DNA of 38,863 nt, taken from the NCBI GenBank assembly GCA_937892215.1, contig CALAVE010000068.1, positions 1-38,863 of the forward strand, read 5' to 3'. The number at the start of each line of letters is the position of its first letter. Within the stretch, counting starts at the first letter, position 1. The DNA comes from an uncultured Porphyromonadaceae bacterium. GTDB taxonomy: Bacteria > Bacteroidota > Bacteroidia > Bacteroidales > Muribaculaceae. A program made the position numbers and the translations under genes. This document shows positions 7,994-16,262 of this stretch, in pieces. The notes under the pieces were generated by a model. It ran no database searches, was not told the origin of the DNA, and worked only from the letters and a program-made list of their open reading frames with translations.

Positions 7994-8666
7994 CTTTGTT
8001 CCTTTCTTTTAAGCGCGCCACCAGAGTTTCGCCACCCCAGGTCTTGTCGCCAAGTTTCACGAAGACCTCAGTGTTGAGCGGCAGATAAACGTCAACACGC
8101 GAGCCGAACTTAATGAAGCCGATGTGGTCGTCGAAGTTCACCTCATCGCCCGGTCCTGCATAAGTAACGATTCTGCGCGCGATGGCGCCCGCAATCTGGC
8201 GCATGAGAACGCGGTCGCCGTTCTTAGTCCGGATTAATATGGTGGAGCGCTCGTTCTCCGTGCTGGACTTAGGTAGCCATGCAGCCTTGAACCGACCGCT
8301 ATGGTGCTTTACCAGTTCCACGACACCCTCAACAGGCGTCCAGTTGGCATGCACATTGAATATGTTCATGAAAATGGAGAGTTGCAAAGCCTTCTCGTGC
8401 AGCACCTCATCCTCCATGACTTCTTCCAGCGCCACCACCACGCCATCCACACTTGCCACGACATCGAGCGGACTCACACTGTGGAAATGCCGCTTGGGCA
8501 GGCGGAAGAAATTCAGCACCAGCCCACACAGAATCACCGATATCACCAGCACAGTGATGAAAATCCACTTCGCCGCAAAGCAGTAGAGAAGCGCATTGAG
8601 CAGCACCAGCAGCAGTATCAGTGTGAGAATTATGTTCGTACCCTCGTGATGTATCTTAACCTTCAT
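7971..8666 (-). CDS. psd: Phosphatidylserine decarboxylase proenzyme
   Basis: Converts phosphatidylserine to phosphatidylethanolamine using a pyruvoyl group made by self-cleavage. Two hydrophobic segments occupy residues 11-55. The decarboxylase core contains FMNIFNVHANW (99-109) and the self-cleavage site FGS (187-189), where Ser189 should become the pyruvoyl group. The 231-residue length fits the short PSD-A type. It is the first gene of psd-pssA-DUF4834 and lies 23 bases below the predicted transcript start. Confidence 0.93.
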   Translation of the reverse strand: MKVKIHHEGTNIILTLILLLVLLNALLYCFAAKWIFITVLVISVILCGLVLNFFRLPKRHFHSVSPLDVVASVDGVVVALEEVMEDEVLHEKALQLSIFMNIFNVHANWTPVEGVVELVKHHSGRFKAAWLPKSSTENERSTILIRTKNGDRVLMRQIAGAIARRIVTYAGPGDEVNFDDHIGFIKFGSRVDVYLPLNTEVFVKLGDKTWGGETLVARLKERNKDVESDKE

Positions 8667-8695
8667 TTTTCTATTTTAACCTGATAATTAGCGCA

Positions 8696-8726
8696 CAAAA
8701 TTAATCATTTTATGCTTTAATTCAAA
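8696..8726 (-). promoter_or_regulatory. Bacteroidetes-type promoter for psd-pssA-DUF4834
   Basis: On the minus strand TTTG (8723-8726), a 19-bp gap and TAATTTTG (8696-8703). Confidence 0.65.
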
Positions 8727-8729
8727 ATT

Positions 8730-10664
8730 TCAGAACACAAGAGCCACTCCACCCATCACATTAAGCCTCTGCGCGCCCATGTATGGTAGCACGTCCCAGC
8801 GGCGATTGAGCAGGTTGCTTGCCTGCGCCCACACAGTGAGGTTTTCCAGCACCCGGTAAGAAGCACCGGCACGCAAGTTCAGGACATTATTCATGGCAAT
8901 GAACGTATAGTTCAGTCGCTTATCGTTGAAATCTGCCGGTGTGAGGTAGCGTCGCCCACCTTTCACGTCGAAGCCCACATTCACGCTCAGTCGCCTGATG
9001 GGGTTCACCTTCAGGTCAACGTTCGCCATATATTTGGGGGCATCCACGTCGAGCAGGCAAGCCTTGTAGTCGCCGTTATAGGCCACCTCATCCTTCTGCG
9101 GCGCAAACACGAACTTAGCGGCGAAGTCAACCAGCGAGCGATACTTGTAGCTCAGCTCGGCTCCCACTTTGAAGCCCTTGGCATCCATGCTCACGAAACG
9201 CGCCGTGGGGGCACCTTCGCCGTGATACTCAGTGGATTCGTCCATTGTATAGGGTGAAACGCCGGCCCAGAGAGCCCCTTCGGTGAGCCGATAGCCGGCA
9301 AACACCTTCAGCGCAAATCCGGCGAATGAGCCCACGTTGAATCCCACCTCGGCGTCAACCGGGGTGTAAGAGGGCGAATAGTCGCAGAGCGTGAATAACG
9401 CCTTGTCGCCACCGGCCGACGGTGTGAAATAGGCGCGATTCGCCATCAGCGAACTATAACGGCTTATGGCGTAAAGTTCGCTAAGAGTGTTGTGCTTCAG
9501 GTCGCCGGTAACATCGGCCGTAAGCGCAAACCCCGGAGCCAGGTTAAGGTTTGCCCTCACGTCGGGGGCGAAACGCAACTTGGAGCCATCGGCGAAGCAG
9601 GCCATCAACTTCGCACCCAGATGAACGCTCGCCGAGGAGGTGTTAATCTCATAGAACGGGACGACGCGCAACTCGTGAGTTTTTCGTTCCAGCCCACCGA
9701 TAATGGGCGGAGTTACACCGTCGTATCCGTTATCTTTTTTCATTAGGGTGTAGGATGCGTCGATTCCCACATTAGCGTCATCGTTAAGCACATATTTCGT
9801 GCCCAGTTTCACAGCGAGAATCTTCTGCGAGGCCGACGCTCCCACCGTGCTTAACTGCGACTTGTCGGTGCTAAGCGCATTCAGTTCGGAGTTAGAGAAA
9901 CCCACGTGCGAGAAGCTCACGCCCAGCGAATAGCTCAGGTCGCGGTCACGAGCCGAAGTCTCGCCGTCCCATGTTATGCCCACAGTGCCGTTATGATATT
10001 TCTGCTTATGTCCCTCCCACTGCTTTAGCAGATTGTTGTCCACGTTGAACGATGACGAGAGGGCGGCCACACCTCCGTAGTAGTTAAAGAGGTCGAGCTG
10101 TCCTGTGGCATCAATCTTCAGCGTACCTCCGGTGAACTGATTCGCGAAGTTCACACCCAGCACATTGTTGCAGAACTTCTGTTTCATGCGCAACCCTTCG
10201 GATATCAGCGGGGAGGAGTTCTTGCCGTTCCATGAGCTGTTGTGCTGAAACCACACACCAAGCTTGGTGGTGATATTATCCACGATGCGGTAGCCCGCAC
10301 TCGCCACGAAACTCACCTGCGAACCCGCGCCCAGGTCCAGATAGCCACGGCGGTCGCTAAAGTTGTGCGCCGTTCGGTATCCGTAGGGCATCATGGTGGG
10401 CACGGTGGTGGGCACGGGAGCCGGCACAGCCCAGTCGCTGTATTTCAGAGCCACCTGTTCCTTAGTGAGCGCCTTCTGCACCTGCGGAAGCGTGTTCTTT
10501 TTCTCCACCTTTCGCTCCACGGGCACAAAGTCCTTCTCGAGCGTAATTTCCTTGGTGAGTTCTTTCTTCTTGTCGGTCGAAGCGGCTTTCTTCGCCTCTT
10601 GTGCCTGCATTGCCATCGGCATCAAGGCCGCCAATGCTACTGCTATATAAATTTTCCTCATCAT
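8730..10664 (-). CDS. Outer-membrane beta-barrel protein (TonB-receptor-like barrel without an evident plug)
   Basis: Signal peptide MMRKIYIAVALAALMPMAMQAQ, then a charged linker (residues about 25-65, rich in K and E) and a long series of amphipathic strands ending in GGVALVF, the terminal phenylalanine expected of an outer-membrane barrel. At 644 residues it resembles the barrel half of TonB-dependent receptors, but no plug domain or TonB box is seen. Start: the ATG at 10664 has GGGAGG six bases upstream. The alternative ATG at 10685 overlaps the preceding stop codon as ATGA. It follows the TPR gene directly, so the two products probably act together at the outer membrane (inference). Confidence 0.8.
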   Translation of the reverse strand: MMRKIYIAVALAALMPMAMQAQEAKKAASTDKKKELTKEITLEKDFVPVERKVEKKNTLPQVQKALTKEQVALKYSDWAVPAPVPTTVPTMMPYGYRTAHNFSDRRGYLDLGAGSQVSFVASAGYRIVDNITTKLGVWFQHNSSWNGKNSSPLISEGLRMKQKFCNNVLGVNFANQFTGGTLKIDATGQLDLFNYYGGVAALSSSFNVDNNLLKQWEGHKQKYHNGTVGITWDGETSARDRDLSYSLGVSFSHVGFSNSELNALSTDKSQLSTVGASASQKILAVKLGTKYVLNDDANVGIDASYTLMKKDNGYDGVTPPIIGGLERKTHELRVVPFYEINTSSASVHLGAKLMACFADGSKLRFAPDVRANLNLAPGFALTADVTGDLKHNTLSELYAISRYSSLMANRAYFTPSAGGDKALFTLCDYSPSYTPVDAEVGFNVGSFAGFALKVFAGYRLTEGALWAGVSPYTMDESTEYHGEGAPTARFVSMDAKGFKVGAELSYKYRSLVDFAAKFVFAPQKDEVAYNGDYKACLLDVDAPKYMANVDLKVNPIRRLSVNVGFDVKGGRRYLTPADFNDKRLNYTFIAMNNVLNLRAGASYRVLENLTVWAQASNLLNRRWDVLPYMGAQRLNVMGGVALVF

Positions 10665-10681
10665 TATCGTCCTCCCTGATT

Positions 10682-13600
10682 TCATTTTTTAGTAGTTTTT
10701 TTGGCTGCTTGGCGCCAGTTGTTCAGGCGGCTGCTTATAGCATCAAAAATCTCTTTTTCCTTTCCAGGATAATTACTCTTAAGACTTTCCAGATAATCGC
10801 AAGCCTCACTGGTGTTACCCTGCTTGTTGTACACGTCGGCGAGCAGAATGAAGCCACGCGCCAGCCAGTAGGCGTGTGGAGTTCCGTTCTCGATGAAATC
10901 GTTGAGCGTCTTCTCGGCCGCCTTAGTCTCACCGCGGTCGAACTGGAGTTGCGCCAACTCGTAGGCCGCTTGAGCGCCAAACTCGTTCTGCACGTCGCGC
11001 GCAAGTTGGTGCAGGTCTTTCTCGGCCGCCGCGCTGTTACCCAGCTTACCGCTTGCCACGGCACGCTCCAGAGTCACTTCTTTTTCTTCCTCGGCAGTAA
11101 GGCCCCCAGCCTTCAACAACTGGTCGGCACACGTTTTCACATCTTCCCATTTACCCAGTTCGCCGGCAAGGCGTAAAACGCCCAGCCGGGCGGTAATCAG
11201 GTTGTCGGCCGTAGTGGATTTCTCCACCAGATTCTTGTAGGCCTCAAGCGCTTCGGCTTTCTTGCCCTGCTTACCCAGAATGGCGCACTTGATAGCGATA
11301 GCGTCCTCGGCAAACGACGCGTCGGTGTTGTTCTTCAGCGCCGCGTCCAGGTTGGTCATAGCCACATCATAATTACCCTTAGAGTAGTTGTATCGACCCA
11401 CGTAATACTTAGCCTTAGCCACGTAGGCACCGTCGGGATAATTCTTCAGGTATGCCTCCATCTTGCTAATGCTCGGCTTAGATGCAATGGCAGCCTTTTC
11501 TGCGGCCTCAAAGGTGAGTTTGTCAACCTCGCTCACATCCAGCCGCGGGCCACCCGGCACACCATTGAGGAAAGCCATAAAGCTATTCAGCTCGCCACGG
11601 TCGGCGCAGATGAGCTTGGCGTCCTCGGCGGCGGCCTGCGCTTCCTCACTGGCCGGGTAAGTGCTTATCACGCGCTTGAATGCGACTATTGCCTCAGCAT
11701 CGTTGCCACGGCTCTTTTCCACAATGGCCTGCTGCAGCATGGCCTTGCGAGCCTCCGCGGTCTGCGGATAGCGCTTCACCAGGTCGGTGTAAGTAGTCAC
11801 TGCGTCGCGAGGATTGCCCGCAGCCGCCAGCGTGTTGCCCTTCTCCAGCAGAGCCTGCGGCACAAGTTCCGACTGCGGATAGGCGGCAATCATCTTGTCG
11901 ATTTGCTGCAGTTTGCTGTCGGTCTGCTTGTTCATACCGGCCATCATGGCTTTCTGATACATGGCATAATCGGCGGTACCTTCCTTATCTTCGCTGATGG
12001 CCTTTTCGTAACTGGCCTCGGCATCCTTGTAGTTCTGCGTGTAGTAGTTAGTGTCGCCAATGCGGTTATAGGCATCGGCATGCAGGTCGGTGCTGAGCGT
12101 GCCCGAGGCCAGAGCGTTCTGGAAGGCCAGACGCGCCGACTCGTAACGCTTCTGTTTGAGCAAAGTGTATCCCAGGTTGTACTGAGCCAGGCCGTAATTA
12201 GGGTCGGACGTGGAAGTGGAATTGATGAACGCCAGTTGGCTATTCATCGCCTCCTTGTACTCACCGGCCCGGTACTGAGCCTCGCCCAGCCACAGCTGAC
12301 TCTCGGCGAGAGTTTTCTTATTGAGCGCTCCCAGAGCCACAGCCTGCTTGAGGTAGTTCTTGGCTGCATCTGTATTGTCGTTCTTAATGGCCTTAACGCC
12401 CAGGTTGTAGAGCACATCCTGCTTAGCCTGCAGCACCCGCTTGCTGGGATTCTTGATTCGCTCGATGCTGGCCAGCGCCTTGTCGTGGTCGGTGGTGGTC
12501 ATGTAAGCATCCACCAGGTAATCTTCCACGCGCGGCGCATACTCCGAGCGCGGATAATTGTTGAGGAACGTTTCCAGCATATCTATTGAGCGGTCGAACG
12601 GAGTGCGTCCGCCTTGGCTCTGGCTCACGGCGTAATTGTAGAAGGCCACTTCTTTGATACCGGCGTCGTGATCCATGTTCGCCGCTTTCTCAAAAGCGAT
12701 GGCAGCCGAGTTCATGTCGCCCAGTTTCATGCGGCTCTGTCCCAGATAGAGGTAGGCACTCTGCGAGAGAGCGTCGTCCACGCCGATGATACTGTTCATC
12801 CTCTCGATGGCAGAGGCGAAGTCGTTCTTGCGGAAGTCAATCACTCCCAGTGCGTAGGTGGCAGTCCTCATGGGCGCGCCCTCGTTGACCGCAAGGTATT
12901 TTCTCAGATAGGTGTCGGCCAGCGCGTCGTCGCCCTGCTGGTAGTAGCTCTCGCCCACAAGGCGGTTCATTTCGGCGGTGAAATAGTCGTTGGCATTGTC
13001 GCGAATCAGACCCTTGCCCAGCGAAATCACCTTATCATAGTTCTTCTTCACGAACTCTATCTGACAGATGTAGTACTGCGACTGGTAGCCCAGTTCGCTG
13101 CTACGGTTCTGAAGTTTCTCGAAACTTTGCTTAGCGGCGTCGTAGTTACCGTTGGCATAGTCGATATAGGCGTCGTAGAACTTGGTGGCATCGGCATAAC
13201 GCTTAGTATTAGCCAAGCCGGAATAGATTTGGCGCGCCCGGTTGTATCGGCCAAGGCGCAACTGGCAATAAGCCATGCGATATTTCAGGTCTTCAGCGGC
13301 GTCGGCGCTGAGCGCGTTGGGGCGCACTTCCTCGTAGGCCCGCAGTGCGTCGTCGTAGCAGTCGGCATAGTCTCCGCGGTAGAAATAATAGTCACCCACC
13401 TTGAGCATCGCCTCCGGCTGGCGCGGCGACGTGGGGTTATTCGTTATCCACTGGCTGAGCGCCTCGAGGCCCAGTTCGCGGTCGCCACGCTCAAACTTGC
13501 TGAGCGCGATATAGTACTCGGCATCCTCCCGCATCCGGTCGGTATGCGGCAACGTGAGCATCTCGCTTAACTGGTCGATGGCACCCACATAGTTTTGCGA

Positions 13601-13723
13601 CTCATACATGAGCCTGCCACGCTCCAGATACCCCTGCGCGGCACCGTCGTTAACGGTCACCTGCGCCGAGGCGAAACCGCACATTGCGGCGCAAGTTAAA
13701 GCTAATATCTTCTTTTTCTTCAT
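10682..13723 (-). CDS. Large periplasmic tetratricopeptide-repeat protein
   Basis: Secreted protein (signal peptide KKKKILALTCAAMCGFASAQ) made almost entirely of TPR helices, for example LGYTLLKQKRYESARLAFQNAL and YNRIGDTNYYTQNYKDAEASY each as part of a 34-residue unit. At about 1,013 residues it is far longer than CpoB/YbgF or BamD. Such proteins scaffold protein-protein contacts. The start is the ATG at 13723; an in-frame ATG 12 bases earlier is possible. It is first in a two-gene operon with the barrel gene, overlapping or nearly touching it. The specific role is unknown; envelope or barrel assembly is an inference from the pairing. Confidence 0.85.
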   Translation of the reverse strand: MKKKKILALTCAAMCGFASAQVTVNDGAAQGYLERGRLMYESQNYVGAIDQLSEMLTLPHTDRMREDAEYYIALSKFERGDRELGLEALSQWITNNPTSPRQPEAMLKVGDYYFYRGDYADCYDDALRAYEEVRPNALSADAAEDLKYRMAYCQLRLGRYNRARQIYSGLANTKRYADATKFYDAYIDYANGNYDAAKQSFEKLQNRSSELGYQSQYYICQIEFVKKNYDKVISLGKGLIRDNANDYFTAEMNRLVGESYYQQGDDALADTYLRKYLAVNEGAPMRTATYALGVIDFRKNDFASAIERMNSIIGVDDALSQSAYLYLGQSRMKLGDMNSAAIAFEKAANMDHDAGIKEVAFYNYAVSQSQGGRTPFDRSIDMLETFLNNYPRSEYAPRVEDYLVDAYMTTTDHDKALASIERIKNPSKRVLQAKQDVLYNLGVKAIKNDNTDAAKNYLKQAVALGALNKKTLAESQLWLGEAQYRAGEYKEAMNSQLAFINSTSTSDPNYGLAQYNLGYTLLKQKRYESARLAFQNALASGTLSTDLHADAYNRIGDTNYYTQNYKDAEASYEKAISEDKEGTADYAMYQKAMMAGMNKQTDSKLQQIDKMIAAYPQSELVPQALLEKGNTLAAAGNPRDAVTTYTDLVKRYPQTAEARKAMLQQAIVEKSRGNDAEAIVAFKRVISTYPASEEAQAAAEDAKLICADRGELNSFMAFLNGVPGGPRLDVSEVDKLTFEAAEKAAIASKPSISKMEAYLKNYPDGAYVAKAKYYVGRYNYSKGNYDVAMTNLDAALKNNTDASFAEDAIAIKCAILGKQGKKAEALEAYKNLVEKSTTADNLITARLGVLRLAGELGKWEDVKTCADQLLKAGGLTAEEEKEVTLERAVASGKLGNSAAAEKDLHQLARDVQNEFGAQAAYELAQLQFDRGETKAAEKTLNDFIENGTPHAYWLARGFILLADVYNKQGNTSEACDYLESLKSNYPGKEKEIFDAISSRLNNWRQAAKKTTKK

Positions 13724-13774
13724 TTTATACAACATTTAAGAGAGAGGACAAAACACTCGTCCTCCATATTTATG

Positions 13775-13805
13775 CAAAAATAACCTTTTTCCGACGGATT
13801 TCCAA
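13775..13805 (-). promoter_or_regulatory. Bacteroidetes-type promoter for the TPR-barrel operon
   Basis: On the minus strand TTG (13803-13805), a 20-bp gap and TATTTTTG (13775-13782), just after the terminator of the upstream gene. Confidence 0.55.
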
Positions 13806-13815
13806 CTTTTGGAGC

Positions 13816-13855
13816 AAAAAAGCGGGAGAGTTCACGAAACTGTGGACTCCCCCGC
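13816..13855 (-). terminator. Rho-independent terminator of ppiD
   Basis: On the minus strand a 14-bp stem pairs GTGGACTCCCCCGC's complement with GAACTCTCCCGC, with two G-U positions and a six-base loop. TTTTTT follows. It lies about 40 bases past the ppiD stop codon. Confidence 0.9.
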
Positions 13856-13896
13856 GGTAATATCATTATATCCTCAAGATGGAGGATATGAGATTA

Positions 13897-15978
13897 TCAA
13901 TAGAACTTGATGAGGTTCTTCTTCACCCCTGCGGCATTGCTGAGGATGCGCATGAAAGCGTCCTGCTGGCCTATCACATACTGGCCGCGGCTCTGAGCGA
14001 ACTGACGGTCGAGTTCCTCCTTAGTCTGCTCGCGCTTGTTCTCCTCAACGTTCACAACCTGATAAGCGTAAACGGCGCTGTTGCCCTTGTAGAGGCCACT
14101 GAACGCTCCCTTCTTGGCAGCAGCCATGCGGCCTACAAGTCCCACCTCCGACATATCAATCTTAGCGGCGCTACCCTGTCCGAACACCACCTGAGTGGTA
14201 TCGACGTTAGTGCCCATCAACTTGGCATAACCGGCGAGGTCCTTAGCCTTGCCATCGTACTGAGCCATGAGGGCGTCGCCCTTCTTGGCGGCACGAACCT
14301 TGCCAGTGAGGTAAGTCTTGATTGCGGGATAGTCCACGGGGTAGTAGTCACCGTCGTAAGCGGCATCCAGAGCCACTGCTATGAGCATATCCTTATTGTC
14401 GGCAAAGAGAGGCGAAACGGCACCAGCCTTGGAGTCGAATGCCCACTTGATGGCCTTGCGAGTGTCGGCGATACCGCCACCGAACTGTGGGTTGAAACCG
14501 ATTTGCGGAGTGCTGGGAGTAACCTCAGCCTCGATAGCCTGATATCCGGCCTTCTGCGCGTTCTTTGCGAAGTCGGCGCTGGTCTTGTTCTCGTTAAGGA
14601 ACTGCTGCAGTTTGTCGGTCAGGCCGGTGATAGTAGTCTGGCTGGGATAAGCCTGATAAGTGACATCGGCGATGGTGTAGAACATCTTGGGAGCCTTCTT
14701 CTCCACGACCTTGCACAGGTAAGCACCTTGCGGGCTGGAAGTGAGAGCGAAGTACTCGGCACCGGCAGCGGCGATTTTAGCCTTGAGCGAATCGGGAGCG
14801 GTAGCCACCGTCTGCCACATAGCCTCGTCGGCGCGTACGTTCTTGTTCTTCTTTGCGATATCAGCGCCGGCCACACCGGAGTTGAGCTGAGTGAGGACAG
14901 AATCCTGCAGTTTTTTGTCGCCCTGCACAACCACAGCCTGGATGTTAACCGAGTCGAGCGACATGCGAGTGCCCAGCAGTTTCACCATCTGATAGTTGTT
15001 GTTGCGCGGTTCAGCCTTGTAAACGGCACCAACCGACGCTCCGGCCACGAAGTCCTTTATATCCTTGTCGTTGATTTGCGAGAGGTTCACCAGAGCGGTA
15101 TCCACGCGGATGTCGCTCATAAGGCGTACGGAGTCGATGCCCGGATAAGTCTGCAGAGAGGCGTAAGCCTTTTCCACAATCTTGTTGGCAGCAGCGAGGT
15201 CATTCTCGCTCGGAGCCACAGTCACAGCGATGTAGTGAATGTGACGAACGGGCTCAGTGAGCTTGAAGAACGGTTTCTCAGCCTCATAGGCCTTAGTAAG
15301 CTCGGCTGCGCTAACGGGATACTTGTCGTCCTCGAGAGAAGTGTAGTCCTTCTTCACAAAGTTGACAGTAGCGGTAAGGTTATTGTCCTCCTTAATTTGC
15401 TTGCGGTCCAAATCGTTAGGCTGGATAGAGCCAACAACCAGAGCATAAAGTTTCTGCATCTTGAGTTGCTTTACAACGTCTTCCTGCATTTCGTTCCACT
15501 TGCTGCGGAGTTCCACCACCTGCTCGGGTTGCACGCCGTAATTAGTCGGGTTGAAGATCAGGTCGTAGGCCTGAGCTGCGCTTTCAGCGCCAATCTGCTG
15601 AGCAAACTGCTGCGCTGCCGGCATAGCGTTCTTGCCTGTCAGAGCCTCCGACAATTCGCTGTCGCTCACTTCAATACCAACTTTCTCATACTCCTGTTCA
15701 AGAAGTTTTTCAAATATCATGGCGTCCAGAACGTCTTGCTGACGCAGGGCCTGGTCAACCTTATTGGGGTTGTTCTGGTCCATAGCCGAAAGTTTCTGAA
15801 CGCGCTTCTGATACTCCATGATGTCGATCTTCTCACCACCAACCTTGGCTGCGGTGTTGTCGTTAAAGAACGAACGAGAGGCCTGCACGCCATCCTCGAT
15901 GATGAACGCAAGCAATGCAAGTCCGATTACGATGGTCAAGATGACCGCTCTTTTTCTGATTTTCTCTAATGCTGCCAT
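13897..15978 (-). CDS. ppiD: PpiD/SurA-like peptidyl-prolyl isomerase, membrane anchored
   Basis: Periplasmic foldase anchored by one N-terminal membrane helix (AVILTIVIGLALLAFIIEDG, about 11-30). A SurA-N-like region follows (VGGEKIDIMEYQKRVQKL; DAMIFEKLLEQEYEKVGIEV), then parvulin-like segments in the middle (around 220-470) and a C-terminal region ending NLIKFY. The 693-residue length is typical for Bacteroidetes PpiD. It assists folding of exported and outer-membrane proteins, fitting the barrel and secreted-protein genes nearby. The gene has its own promoter and a strong terminator. The long open frame on the opposite strand (13879-15969) is a shadow. Confidence 0.88.
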   Translation of the reverse strand: MAALEKIRKRAVILTIVIGLALLAFIIEDGVQASRSFFNDNTAAKVGGEKIDIMEYQKRVQKLSAMDQNNPNKVDQALRQQDVLDAMIFEKLLEQEYEKVGIEVSDSELSEALTGKNAMPAAQQFAQQIGAESAAQAYDLIFNPTNYGVQPEQVVELRSKWNEMQEDVVKQLKMQKLYALVVGSIQPNDLDRKQIKEDNNLTATVNFVKKDYTSLEDDKYPVSAAELTKAYEAEKPFFKLTEPVRHIHYIAVTVAPSENDLAAANKIVEKAYASLQTYPGIDSVRLMSDIRVDTALVNLSQINDKDIKDFVAGASVGAVYKAEPRNNNYQMVKLLGTRMSLDSVNIQAVVVQGDKKLQDSVLTQLNSGVAGADIAKKNKNVRADEAMWQTVATAPDSLKAKIAAAGAEYFALTSSPQGAYLCKVVEKKAPKMFYTIADVTYQAYPSQTTITGLTDKLQQFLNENKTSADFAKNAQKAGYQAIEAEVTPSTPQIGFNPQFGGGIADTRKAIKWAFDSKAGAVSPLFADNKDMLIAVALDAAYDGDYYPVDYPAIKTYLTGKVRAAKKGDALMAQYDGKAKDLAGYAKLMGTNVDTTQVVFGQGSAAKIDMSEVGLVGRMAAAKKGAFSGLYKGNSAVYAYQVVNVEENKREQTKEELDRQFAQSRGQYVIGQQDAFMRILSNAAGVKKNLIKFY

Positions 15979-16119
15979 TATGAATTAATTTTTTGTTTTG
16001 ATTTATCAGTTTCGTTTAGAGCCCAAAAAGCACTCCACCGAGGATTGGCGCAGCACACTAATAATTGGTTTACAAGCATTTACACCAAAGCGGAGAACCT
16101 TTTACGCTTTTCAAACACG

Positions 16120-16150
16120 CAAAGGTAGCAATTTTCCGTGAACAATCAAA
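16120..16150 (-). promoter_or_regulatory. Bacteroidetes-type promoter for ppiD
   Basis: On the minus strand TTTG (16147-16150), a 19-bp gap and TACCTTTG (16120-16127). The predicted leader is about 135 bases. Confidence 0.6.
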
Positions 16151-16262
16151 ACTAAGGAGGTCACAAAATTGTGGCTCAGGGTTGAAAAACTAAAATTTGC
16201 GACTCTGATTTTGACTGATACAGGCTTAGGCCACACCGGCATGGTGCGAGTAAGAAGACAGG

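Noticed and set aside
13879..15969. 696-codon open frame on the plus strand opposite ppiD
   Set aside because: It covers almost exactly the ppiD gene in antisense, is Leu/Val/His-rich without known motifs and has no promoter. It is a shadow caused by codon bias.
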